From: Usnea hakonensis
Lineage: Eukaryota > Ascomycota > Lecanoromycetes > Lecanorales > Parmeliaceae
Length of the DNA: 64,000 nucleotides
NCBI GenBank assembly: GCA_013423325.1
Contig: BLJB01000123.1
Span: 1-64,000, forward strand
Direction of reading: 5' to 3'
Shown here: positions 10,401 to 21,077 of the stretch, one piece after another
Numbering within the stretch: the first letter of the stretch is position 1
How the letters are laid out: every line of letters starts with the position of its first letter
Program-made: the position numbers and the translations under genes
Notes under the pieces: generated by a model
The model's database searches: none
Told to the model about the DNA's origin: nothing
The model's input: the letters and a program-made list of their open reading frames with translations, nothing else

Positions 10401-13400
10401 GAGAACCTTGTCGCCCTCCACTGCGGTACTTTTGCCATGCAATACGCGAGTGCCAGATGCTGGATTGACGCAGGTCTCGAGGTGGATGTTGTGATCGGCC
10501 ACAGCTTCGGCGAGTTGACAGCCATGGTAGTGTGTGGAATTCTATCCTTGCATGATGGACTCAAACTCATCGCGACTCGAGCTTGTTTGATGGAAAGTAA
10601 ATGGGGTGCGGAGAGGGGAAAAATGATGGCAATCCACGCCAGTCCCGAAGTGGTACAAGACGTTATGGCTAGTCTCAAAGAGGCAAAGACTGGTAATGAA
10701 ACGGAAGGAGGGGAAGGTCAACCTCAACTTGAGATTGCTTGCTATAACGCTCCTTCGAGTCAGATCGTCGTCGGCAGCTCATCATCGATTGCACAGACTG
10801 AAGAGCTATTGAGAAATGAAGTGCGCTTCAAAGGGATTCGAAGCCAGCTTCTTGATGTTAGTCATGGCTTCCATTCAACGTTCACCGAGCCTCTGCTTGC
10901 CGACCTTGACCGAGCATCCGCCTCCTTGACCTTCTCCGAGCCCAAGATTCGCATTGAGTCGTGCACTGCAGACCACTTGCACCAAGTACTGCCAAATCGA
11001 CCATCACAACATGCGAGAGAACCTGTCTACTTCTTTGACGCCGTCCGGCGAATCGAAAACAGGCTAGGCCCTTCAATATGGCTAGAAGCTGGTATGAACT
11101 CCCCCATCATTCCTATGATCAAAAAAGCCGTCGCCATTCCAGATGATCACTTCTTTCAAGCCGTCAATGTTAAAGACGCTCACGTACCAATGGCGTTGCT
11201 TTCCCAAGTGACTGCCAATCTCTGGCAGCAAGGAGTATCAACGTCCTACTGGGACTTCATTTCGCTCAAGAACAGTGATTTCAAGCAGATTTGGCTACCG
11301 CCGTACCAGTTCCAGACGACTTCGCATTGGTTAGCCAACGTAGACCGCGCCATAGAAGCCCAGCAGAAAATCCCAGAAGTGGTCGCACCGAAAATTGAAC
11401 CGGAGCGACCGGCGAAGCCATTGAGATTAGTCTCATATCAAGATGCTTCTGGGGATAGTGGATCGTCAAAGCATTTCCAAATCAGCGTCGCGACTCAGCG
11501 GTTCACCCGAATTGTGTCCGGTCATGCAGTCCGCCAAAGACCTTTGTGCCCAGCCTCAATGTACATGGAGTGCGCAGCAATGGCAGTTCAGATTATTCAG
11601 GGAGGCCTCCAAGCTGGTGCTCTATATTTTGAGGACCTGGTTTTCCAGGCTGCTTTGGGTGTGGATTTGTCCCGTGATGTTCTCTTGACACTCGAAGAAA
11701 GTTACGAGAAGTCCTGGACGTTCGTCATCAAAAGCGCACCAAGAACCGACTCGAAACCGAGATACGTGACACACGGCAAAGGACGAGTCGGATTGGCCGC
11801 ACCACCGAATCTCAGATCTTACGAGAGACTCATTTCAAACGGCATGAGCGAATTGGCAGGAAAATCAAATGCAGAGAAACTTAAGTCAACTCGAGCCTAT
11901 GGACTATTCGCTCAAGTAGTTCACTATGCCCCTTTCCTTCGCGGCATCTCGCACATCACAATGGACGGAACGCAAGCGATGGCAAACATTGATCTCCCCG
12001 TGTCCGACCTAGACACCGACGAGAGCACCGCCACACAATATTGTGATACGATTTCTATAGACACTTTCATTCAAGTCGTGGGCTTACTCATCAATAGCAG
12101 CAACATGGTCACTAGCGAAGATGTCTTCGTCGCCACAGGTGTAGATAGCACTGCGATGTCCGACAAGTGTGATCTAAACAAGTGCAAGTCCTGGACTGTG
12201 TATACTAGGTTCGTACCTAGTGGGGATTCTCAAGCTGTGGGCGATATCTTCGTGTTGAGGAGAGATGCGACCTTGGTAATGACCATTGTGGGGGTTCATT
12301 TCACCAAATTGTTGATCTCCAACCTCGAAAAGTTCCTCGACTCCGCCAACGCAAAGCCTGCCAAGGCGCAAATCACTGAACCGCAGAGTAAGGTTGTTCC
12401 AAGCCTCTCGACTCTGTCATCGGAGACCACTTCGGAGGAAGAAGACGGCCTTTCTGCAGATACATCAAGGGCGACCAGTATGACTTCAGGCGTCGACGAA
12501 CTCGAAACCTCAGGAGCGTCATACAACGAGGCTGCAGAAAGCCTGACTAACATCATTGTTGAGTACACTGGCCTTGCTGCCGAGGATATTGGCAAGGACG
12601 CCCTTATGAGCGATTTGGGTGTAGATTCCCTAGCTGCCGTTGAGTTTGCAGAAGAACTTCAGTCACGTTTTGGCAGTGAGATTACGCCCGAAGACCTAAT
12701 GATAAGTAGTCACGACGCTCTCTGCAAGCTTCTGCTGCCTGCACCTTCAGCTAAGATACCGTCGCCAAAGAGCAAGGCTGCTTCTTCTGAAATCCAACAG
12801 CAGGCACCACCTGCAGCGAAAACACCGGGAAATTCGGAGCTGCGACAAAAAGTGTTGCAATTAGTCTCGGAAAGCTCAGGAGCACCCGTTGATTCAATGC
12901 ACGATGAAGCCTCTCTTCAAGATCTTGGCGTCGACTCTCTGTCCGCGGTGGAGCTAAAGGGTGAATTTGAGGATGCATTTTCAATGGAAATCGACGATGA
13001 CGCACTCTCCTTGGAATCGACATTGAAAGAAGTGATGGAATTCTTGGGAGTTGGACAAGCACAAGAGACGACACCTCCGCCTGCAGTAGCCTCGAAGCCC
13101 TCCGCTGATGTCAAAGGGGTCAAGACTGCAGAACAGAAATCAGCCGGAACTGGACAAACCCGCCGACCCGCTCTTTTGGCGGATCCAATGAAAGCACTCG
13201 TTGAGTGTGAGGCTTCGTTTGATGATGCCGCTGATGAACGCGGATTCTCGAGATACTGGGCGAATGTTGCTCCAAAGCAGGACGAGCTATTGTTGGCGTA
13301 CATATCGGAGGCCTGGAAGACTTTAAAGGTAGATCTTTGGAAAATCTCTGGTGGTGACGAAGTACCCGAAGTACAGCATCTTCCAAGACACAAAAAGGTC

Positions 13401-15547
13401 ATGCAACGACTGCTAGAGATTCTTGAAAAGCATGACATTATTAAAAGGCAAGGATCGGGCTTTATTCGAGGCGGGAAAGAATTGTCGACCAAGGCTTCTG
13501 GAGATTTACATCAAATATTCCTCGCACAGTTCCCAAGCTATGGTGGAGAAGCAAGACTTATGGCTCTCACTGGTCCAAAGCTCGCTGACTGTCTGACTGG
13601 AAAAGCTGATGCTGTCTCACTTATGTTCAAAGGCTCAACAGCCCAGAAGGTGATGGAAGACTACTACACTCGCTCACCAATGCTCTCGACATTTACTGAG
13701 CAGCTAGTAAGGTTTGTCGGAATTGTATCCAATAAAAGCGATACCAGTGGTGGAGCTCCTATCCGACTATTTGAGGTCGGTGGTGGCTTTGGAGGCACAA
13801 CAACGAGGCTTGCAGAGGTTCTCCAAGCTAGCGGAGTACCTGTAGAATACACCTTCACTGATATCGGGCCTACACTGGTAAAAGCGGCCACGCCAAAGTT
13901 CGCACAATACCCTTGGATGAAGTTCCAGCCGTTTAACATGGAAAACGATGTAGCAGCAGCATTGAAAGGTCAGTATGATATTATTATAGGCACTAACTGC
14001 GTCCATGCTACGACTAACAGGACTGGATCGTTGAGCAACTTGAGACAACTTCTGAGTCCAGATGGCTTCATCGTTCTCTCCGAGGTCACCGAGCTCGTCG
14101 ACTGGTATGATATTGTATTTGGCCTTCTGGGAGGCTGGTGGTTGGCAAAAGACGGCTCGACATACCCCCTTCAGCCGCCTGAATCATGGATGCTCTCCAT
14201 GAAAGAAGCAGGCTTCTCAAGCGCTTCTTATTCGCAAGGACCGTCTCCGGAATCGAGTACGCAACGGCTTCTCGTTGCATCCCAAAAAAAGGTAATTGTG
14301 CCTCCTAGAGATACACCCGCTCCCTTGAATAGGAGAGACAATGCTCTTGTCGAGACAGTTGTTTACAAAGAAGTGGCTGGGACGAAAATATTGGGGGACA
14401 TCTATATGCCCAACCCTAATCCCGGAAAAGCTATGCCCGTTGGTATGCTTGATTATTCACGACTCCAGTCTAATGATTTTAAATCTTGGTCGAGAGACTG
14501 ACATTTTGCTTTCCAGCTTTGATGATCCACGGCGGTGGCCACATGACGCTGTCCAAAAGAGCTATTCGCCTAGCTCAAGCATCCTTTCTACTAGCGAACG
14601 GTATACTTCCAATCAGCTTAGACTATCGACTGTGTCCAGAAGTAAACCTGATCGACGGCCCAATGACCGATGTTCGTGACGCTTATGCTTGGGTGAAGAA
14701 AGGTGGCTTGCAGGATGTCCTTCACTACAGAGGAGTCAAGATCGACACGAAGAGAGTTGTTGTGATCGGATGGTCAACTGGAGGTCATTTGGCAATGAGC
14801 ACTGCATGGACGACAAAGGAAGCCGGTCTGGATCCTCCAAAAGCTATCTTGAGCTTCTACGGCCCGACAGATTTTGAGTCTGGAGGTGAGTCTTTGGTGC
14901 GAGCATTGGAACCTCGAATGGGCTTCTAATCCAAGTAAAACGCTAACTCTGGCAGAACTGGATGTGCGACGGGCAGAAATGTATCCTGAACGGCAATTGT
15001 CAATGGATCAAATCCTAAAATCGCTCCCCACTCGTCCGGTATGTTGATCGTTCTATAAGGAAAGGACCTCCTCAAAAAGCTAATTGCTCTCACAAAGATC
15101 ACAAGCTATCACAACGACGACATTGACTCAACGGGCTTAGGATGGGTCCGGCCCGGCGACCCGCGCTCCGAGCTCGTCCTTTCCCTGTTCAAAGAAGGCA
15201 ACGGCCTTTCTCTCATGCTCAACGGTATCCAGACGGATAAGACAGACAGTTGGCGCGAGCCTCCGGATCCCAAGCGCGTGGCAGCGATCAGCCCAATGGC
15301 CCAACTGCGCGCGGGGAAGTACATGACACCGACGTTTATCATTCACAGCGACAAAGACGAGATTGTGCCGTTTCAGACGGCGGTAAAGTTCGTCGCCGCG
15401 CTGAAGGAACATGGTGTCAAGAATGGTTTCCTCCCTGTGAAAGGGGAGAAGCATATTCATGATTTGACGCTGAAGCCTGGTGCGGCAAAGTGGGATAGTC
15501 AGGTGGCACCAGGGTATGCGTTTCTTTTGGGCGAAATTGAAAATTAG
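7472..15547 (+). CDS. Non-reducing polyketide synthase, SAT-KS-AT-PT-ACP-ACP-CMeT-TE
   Basis: Exons: 7472-8068, 8124-14442, 14517-14885, 14956-15038, 15098-15547, 2605 aa; an in-frame ATG at 7445 would add 9 residues. Domains in order: SAT 1-360 (GYCGG, Cys130); KS ~380-800 (DTACSSS, Cys550, plus EAHGTGT and GNMGH); malonyl AT (GHSFGE, Ser993); PT (His1333 in SGHAVRQRPLCP, probable Asp1512 in SIDTFIQV); ACP1 (GVDSL, Ser1701); ACP2 (GVDSL, Ser1804); C-methyltransferase (EVGGGFGG near 2082, NCVHAT); alpha/beta-hydrolase-fold TE (HGGGH oxyanion loop, GWSTG with Ser2392, later HSDKDE and KHIHD for the Asp/His). All catalytic residues are present, so it should be active. Such synthases make C-methylated orsellinic-type acids from acetyl and malonyl-CoA, with SAM for methylation. 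No reductive domains are seen. The TE rather than a Claisen cyclase or reductase argues for acid, ester or depside release. Confidence 0.96.
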
Positions 15548-15907
15548 ATGGATATAGGGAAAGGGGGGCAGTGGCTGGAATTGGGTGCATTATTTCTTCT
15601 GGCCTTGCAATGAGCTTGGGGTGTTTTGCAACTTAGGGAGGGGTTATGAATGTCCTAAATGACAGCATTACCGTACAGCAAGACGGTACTATGCCGAGAC
15701 GATAAGTTAATAATATACCGGAACTAGGTAGTGGATTCAAGAAAGGTCGTGTCTTATCTACAACATTATAATGTATTATTGAAAACGTTTGTATAAATTC
15801 GTGATTCACGTTTCTTCCTGGGGAAACGGTAATGACAGCGTTTCTTCGACCTATATATGTTCCTCAAGGTAGGTTTTATTCTTCAATGGGAAATATATTG
15901 CAGTTGT
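15548..15907. other. Convergent spacer between PKS and Zn2Cys6 gene
   Basis: 360-bp tail-to-tail spacer. AT-rich in the middle with no gene seen. It presumably holds both polyadenylation regions. Confidence 0.5.
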
Positions 15908-17821
15908 CTATATATTAATCGTCCCTTTGAGCAACTTTCTCAACTTGCCAAGGTTCTCCCTGATCAAACTGACCCTTTTCATCTCAACTCCGAAGCCCAT
16001 TCCCGGAGTCCTCCCGTTCCCGTCCCCGCCCCCGTCGGACGCTAGCATCGTCGTCTCAATCTCCCGCATCGTCGCCTCTATAAATTGCACACTAACACTC
16101 GTTTCCAGCACACCCGTCGTCCCCGGAATCCTCGCACTGATCCGAAACCCGTCCGGCAACCCCAACGCCATCTCAATCTCCCCCAACACGTGCGTGTTAA
16201 TCTGCAATATCAATTTGATCTGGAAAATGCTGAAATCGTCCAAAGAAACCCCATCGACTTGCATGCCGGGGAAGAGAGGAGGCGGTTGTTGTTCTTGCGG
16301 CTTTTGTTGTTGTTGTTTTTGTTGTTGCTGCTGCTGCTGCGGGGCGGCGGATCTTTTCCCATTGCTGTTATGGCTGGGTGAAGGCAAGGAGGTGAGCAGG
16401 TGGTCGAGAATGCGGGCGTAGAGGATGCTGTGGAGGTGGATAATGCGAATGTAGCAGGTCAAGAGTTGGAATATCGTCGTCATGTCCGCTGAACTGGGTC
16501 GCGCGTAGGAATCATTGGCGTTGCTACTGCTGAAAGCGCTTCTGCTCGCGACGGAATGGTGTCCCCGGAGACTGCTTTCTTGGCGCGATCGTTTTTTGTG
16601 GGCGCTACATGTCCTTGTGACGTTGCCGAAGACCGAGGCTGAGTCGGAAGCTGAGCCGTCGCTGTCACTGGAGCTCAGGGCTGAGTACTGCGTCAAAGAC
16701 CTGGTCAACAATGGTGGTGATGTGGAAGGATGAAAGGACCTTAAGATCATGAGGAAGGCCTTCGAATATTTCAAGACGCTACCGACAAATGGATCTTGTA
16801 ATTTATTGGCCAGCGATAATGGCGTTGTTTTAGTAGCGGATTGTGAGTGTTGTTGTTGGTCAACGGTCGTAATCAATGAGTAGAGACTCATGGTCAGCTC
16901 GGAGATCTCCTGCATCCGCTGGTGTTGCGCCTCGTTGCTAGATGGTATGGAGTTGGTGTCTTCAGAAGGTAGCTTGCCACTGCAGTCACTCTCGTCCCAG
17001 TCTCCCATGCTGAAGTCGATTGAATGTTCCTCCGTTACTCTAGCATCTCTAGCAATTCCTGCCTGAGAATCGATATTTCTCGACGTAGGGTCGAATAAAG
17101 TCGTAGTGCTACCAACGCAACTAGGCGATTTGGACATCTGGAACTCATTCCGAAGTTTTTCATTTTGGCCCAGACCAGCATGTAAGGCCCGCTGATCTAC
17201 AAGAGATGACGCCGGGATAGAAATATCCTTTGATAAGACAGGAACCTGTGAAAATGACCAATCGAAGTCGGAACCGAAATTTTCAAGGTTGACAAACTCA
17301 TCTCCAGCATAAAAGGAGGCCATACCTCCACCGGATCCAGGGTAAGTTGAAAAGGCAAGGGGATCGTGCATTGAGACTGGATTCGAGGGGCCGCTTATGA
17401 GCTCTTCTGTGGAAGAGTATCTATGTGCGGTATCAAACTCCCCGTCCCCGTCACCAAGGGCCACGCTGGGCGATCCGGTCACACTCTCGGAGTCATGGTG
17501 ATCATTGGCCTTTCCGCCAACATTGCTGACCTTGGATTTTGTCCCACCCTGGCCCGGTTTTTGCTTCCCTCTTCGCTGGGTAGGAGATGCGGTGTTCGAG
17601 TTATTGGGCGGTCTGCCAGTACGCATAGATAGGCTGAAACGACACGTGGTACCTGCTGTGGTGCAGCGAACGCATTCGCCATTCCGGTCCTCCCTAATGC
17701 ATCTCAGTTTCTGGCCTCGACATCGATCACACGCCGCTCGCCTGCCTTGTAGCGAGCTTGAAGACGTTGCTGTATTAGCAGTGCTTTGAGGGTTCGAGTT
17801 GACCACGAGAGTCGAGTCCAT
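15908..17821 (-). CDS. Zn2Cys6 transcription factor, AflR-like
   Basis: Single-exon frame of 637 aa starting at the ATG 17821. The binuclear zinc cluster is Cys31-x2-Cys34-x6-Cys41-x8-Cys50-x2-Cys53-x6-Cys60, followed by a basic linker (MRTGRPP). The C-terminal half has FQLLTCYIRIIHLHSILY, a segment typical of the AflR regulatory domain found in polyketide cluster activators. Near residue 500 there is a Gln-rich run encoded by CAG/CAA codons, complementary to bases about 16290-16345. The middle is Ser/Thr-rich and probably disordered. Nuclear DNA-binding activator by family. Its tail-to-tail position next to the PKS makes it the likely pathway regulator. Copy number in the Gln tract may vary between strains. 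Confidence 0.9.
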   Translation of the reverse strand: MDSTLVVNSNPQSTANTATSSSSLQGRRAACDRCRGQKLRCIREDRNGECVRCTTAGTTCRFSLSMRTGRPPNNSNTASPTQRRGKQKPGQGGTKSKVSNVGGKANDHHDSESVTGSPSVALGDGDGEFDTAHRYSSTEELISGPSNPVSMHDPLAFSTYPGSGGGMASFYAGDEFVNLENFGSDFDWSFSQVPVLSKDISIPASSLVDQRALHAGLGQNEKLRNEFQMSKSPSCVGSTTTLFDPTSRNIDSQAGIARDARVTEEHSIDFSMGDWDESDCSGKLPSEDTNSIPSSNEAQHQRMQEISELTMSLYSLITTVDQQQHSQSATKTTPLSLANKLQDPFVGSVLKYSKAFLMILRSFHPSTSPPLLTRSLTQYSALSSSDSDGSASDSASVFGNVTRTCSAHKKRSRQESSLRGHHSVASRSAFSSSNANDSYARPSSADMTTIFQLLTCYIRIIHLHSILYARILDHLLTSLPSPSHNSNGKRSAAPQQQQQQQKQQQQKPQEQQPPPLFPGMQVDGVSLDDFSIFQIKLILQINTHVLGEIEMALGLPDGFRISARIPGTTGVLETSVSVQFIEATMREIETTMLASDGGGDGNGRTPGMGFGVEMKRVSLIRENLGKLRKLLKGTINI

Positions 17822-18363
17822 GCTTATCGGTTTGGGTCATAAAGTATCGGACAAAGGGATGATGATATGTCATATTTACGGCCAAAAAGCTTTCCCTTCA
17901 TTAGCGCTTTGCTGTGATAGGCAGGAGGAACCGAGACAAGATACAGAAATACCAGATCTACCTTGGTGTCCCCCACACCCTCCTGCCAGCCTCCAGCGTA
18001 GAGCCCGAGAAGGACCGTGGACATGCATGCTAGATGAAATACATATAACAAAGGTGAGTAAGTATATTTAAGTAATCGATACGGTACGATTCTCAGTATG
18101 AACCACATGTCTTTCAATGATTAGCCTGGCTAAGGCATGATTATCAAAGTGCTTTAGCAGAGAACCTTTATTGATCGTTTCTTTAAGGTTTCTTTTAAAA
18201 ACGCTTTTAAGTTATTAAACGCTCACAAAATTACTTTACCGTTTGAACTCTACTGGAAGCTTGATTAGTCAGCTGTATGTTATCACTAGCGTTAAAACCT
18301 AGTGGGTTTCCCTTAGCATGAGCACTTTAGGATACACATGCAGGCAAATGGCCCTCCCCACAC

Positions 18364-18393
18364 TACGGAGGTTGGCGTCGAAAGTCCTGGGCC
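18364..18393. repeat. Solitary diverged copy of the 19905-20106 terminal repeat
   Basis: The sequence beginning TACGGAGGTTGGCGTCGAAA matches the terminal repeat TACGGAGGTCGGCACCAAAA at 19905 with several changes, and both continue AGTCCTG. No convincing mate in inverted orientation is found nearby, so this looks like a broken or solo end. Confidence 0.5.
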
Positions 18394-19904
18394 AAATTCC
18401 TGAACCTACCTTAATCTTTGGGAAGCGGCCTCATTCTTGGGCGTAGGGGGTTATTCGAAGAGTCTTGGCAAGTTCCAGGACTCACCGTACACGCCGTGGC
18501 ATCACCAAGGTTACCACCACGAGGATATTGTTGATGTTCATCCTTTTGAAGTTCACATTCTGTGGACTTTGACGTTCTCCCTGAACAAGATCTGCGGATA
18601 CTTGGCCTAACAGTATTGTCATCACTTGAGGATTCTATAATGACTTGGTCGTAATTTGTGATTATCCCCCCGCGCCCCCCCTTTTTTTTTCTGCAAGAGC
18701 TTGTCCATCTGAAACCCAATCTGTTACTATCCCTTAGTTGAAACCGTTGAGGATCTGTAATGTAATACGGAAAAACACGATAATACTGTATCACTGATGC
18801 GAAGAATCATTTACTGCTACTTTACCGAACAGTGAATCAAGTTAGTGGCTAAGCGCTCAGCTCCAAAGTCAAATGAGGCTGGCGCCACATTAGGAAGTTA
18901 GATATATACCTTATATTGTATACATACCTAGTATATGTATGCTATGTCATAGATATCAATTCCATGTATCCAGACATGCATCACTCATTTTACAAATACT
19001 CAACCACGGATCAGTGACTAGCTTGTCCCCATGACCAGGTTACCGCGCGGGCTCGGCTGACACAGAAGGAAGGGAAGGCAGGAAAGTGGAAGTTTCCACA
19101 TGACAATCCATCTCAAGATCATTCCCTTCCCGCTCGAACATCAGCCATAATGCAGGACTGCAGATCTTCAAGCTATGGCCTTTCTTCACCATCCAATCAC
19201 TCTTCCAACAACCTCATTGAGGTTTATACCGTCTCTTACACCAATCACTCTCTACCAACAAATTTTTGTCATCAGTAACTTCCTCAGGAGCCGTGGTCTT
19301 GCGATGCTCGGTCGAGACCGTCAAATTTTGCGCCTCATCACGCCATGTGATGTACCTCAAACCAATGGAATTGGCATGCCGGAGTGGGACCCTCACGCAT
19401 GCCCTAAATTCATGCGTATGCATGAGAATATGAAACTTCGCAACGCCATTCCTTCCTGAGACCCTTTTGTTGTTCAACGAGCCTCTTCAGGGCGCCAATC
19501 GCCGCAGCTCTAAAGTAGCTAAGCCGATCGTATAGCACAAAGATATCCAGGTGTCCAGTCAGTATCGAAAGCCCCAACCGTGCATAAACCTAGTAATACG
19601 TCGCCTCACTCTTACTCTCACAAAGCGGTCTGAAGATTCGGGACCCGCTGCCTCGAAGCGGATAGATATCAAATCTGGCGCTTTTGGCTGAGCTGAGATG
19701 TTATCAAAGCATTTTCCAATTGCGGATCCTTTAGACTTTCATGTCATGCCATAAAGTTCTTTCGGTGTGCAGGACTTCTGCTGTTGCTTACCTTAGGTAC
19801 TCAAACAAATTTGTTGGTGCCTTGAGAGCGGCATTTCCTCAGCGGCATTTTTCCGCGGCATGGAGCACGGACCGCTTACCGCAGAACAGATTTTGGCGGG
19901 GGAA

Positions 19905-20106
19905 TACGGAGGTCGGCACCAAAAGTCCTGCAACATACGCTAGTCAAGCCTTATCCCGAAACAGCCCAAACATTCTAGGGACTTTATAGGGGGCATTGAC
20001 CCCCAAAGTAGTCGGCTTTGGGTGCACAGAAGCGCATTGTCCAGGCAACCTTCCAGGTGGGGCGTCACTAGCGCATGTGGCAGGACTTTTGGTGCCGACC
20101 TCCGTA
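19905..20106. mobile_element. 202-bp inverted-repeat element (MITE-like)
   Basis: The first 40 bases (19905-19944, beginning TACGGAGGTCGGCACC) and the last 40 (20067-20106) are inverted copies with about 38 of 40 matches. Both ends carry TA at the outermost position, as expected for a TA target-site duplication of a Tc1/mariner-type non-autonomous element. The ~120-bp centre has no coding potential. Related single ends at about 18364 and 23423 suggest a family in this genome. Confidence 0.7.
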
Positions 20107-21077
20107 CGGGTAAATAAATTAGCGTGGCCACGAAATACGAATAAGGTAAAGTACTTTGACCGACCCCTTACCCTGAAATCGGAGAGTTTCCACTCAGCAG
20201 CACTGAAAAGTTTCGATAAAAGTCGCCGGAGCGAGAAATTCACCGGGTATGTAAAACTGTGAATCCTGCCGTCCAGAGTGGCTTAGCCCGAGGAGCTCCT
20301 GCTTGAAAACATGCGTGTAGGCCAGCGCATAGGGGCATACGCCAATTCTTTGGAGTGTGCACTTGTGGAATGGCGTAAATCCAAACCAAGTTCCCTTCGA
20401 TAGTAGTATTATATCAAATTGGAAACCAAGTCAATCGACGCCACAGACGGGTAATATCTACGCAGATACTGCTCGTCTACAATACAAAGTTTTCAAATGA
20501 GGCATTTTCAAGCATGATGTGCAGGAAAAAACCCCGGGGGTCAGTCTTCACTTTCAGTCTAGGAATCAAGATGCAACGCTTCGGGCCTTCGGTGGGTTTT
20601 TCGAAGCGGTGAATGGCGGACTCGTTAGGTACTGGTGCGGAGGGTCTGGCCTTTGAGTGGAAAGGGGGGGTAAAAGCATAATTGTTTTGGCCTTTCTCGT
20701 CGAAGAATATTCTTTTCTTTCTCTCTCGAGGCTCACCCCTCCCTCAGGACATACCGCCCTCTCGACTCAATAAATCAAGCCTAGACCCATGATAACAGCT
20801 TAGTTTGCCTTTCGGCTAATGTGCGCTAGAACACCCCGCGTGTCCGCGTGTCGGGAGGGTTGTGATATCGTTGAGTGCAGCGAAGTGTGTGTTTTGGGGC
20901 GGCATCAACTATTGAGTATATGCAGAGTGTATTCACCGTCCGCTAGGACAGGAAAGTGCTTTTCATTAACATTCTCACTTCCCCTTATCCAAACCACCAT
21001 CTACAGCAAATCTTTCTCCGTCACACTACAATTTCCTCCCCTCATTGACCCTCTTTCACCCCTTTTCGATCCACGAC

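Larger units (their letters stand above)
17822..21077. other. Gene-free gap with mobile-element relics
   Basis: About 3.3 kb with no supported gene. Open frames at 18411-18794 (-) and 19741-20262 (both strands) lack domains. The latter are shadows of an inverted-repeat element at 19905-20106. A diverged single end of the same repeat lies at 18364-18393. The rest is unremarkable mixed-composition DNA. Confidence 0.55.

Noticed and set aside
15927..16421. Cys-rich plus-strand open frames (CCSCGFCCCCFCCC...)
   Set aside because: These are antisense readings of the Gln-rich codon run in the Zn2Cys6 gene.
18411..18794. 127-residue minus-strand open frame
   Set aside because: No domain, low-complexity run, and no splice-linked partner exons.
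19741..20262. Overlapping frames on both strands sharing EVGTKSPAT peptides
   Set aside because: The shared peptide is just the translated inverted repeat of the MITE-like element.
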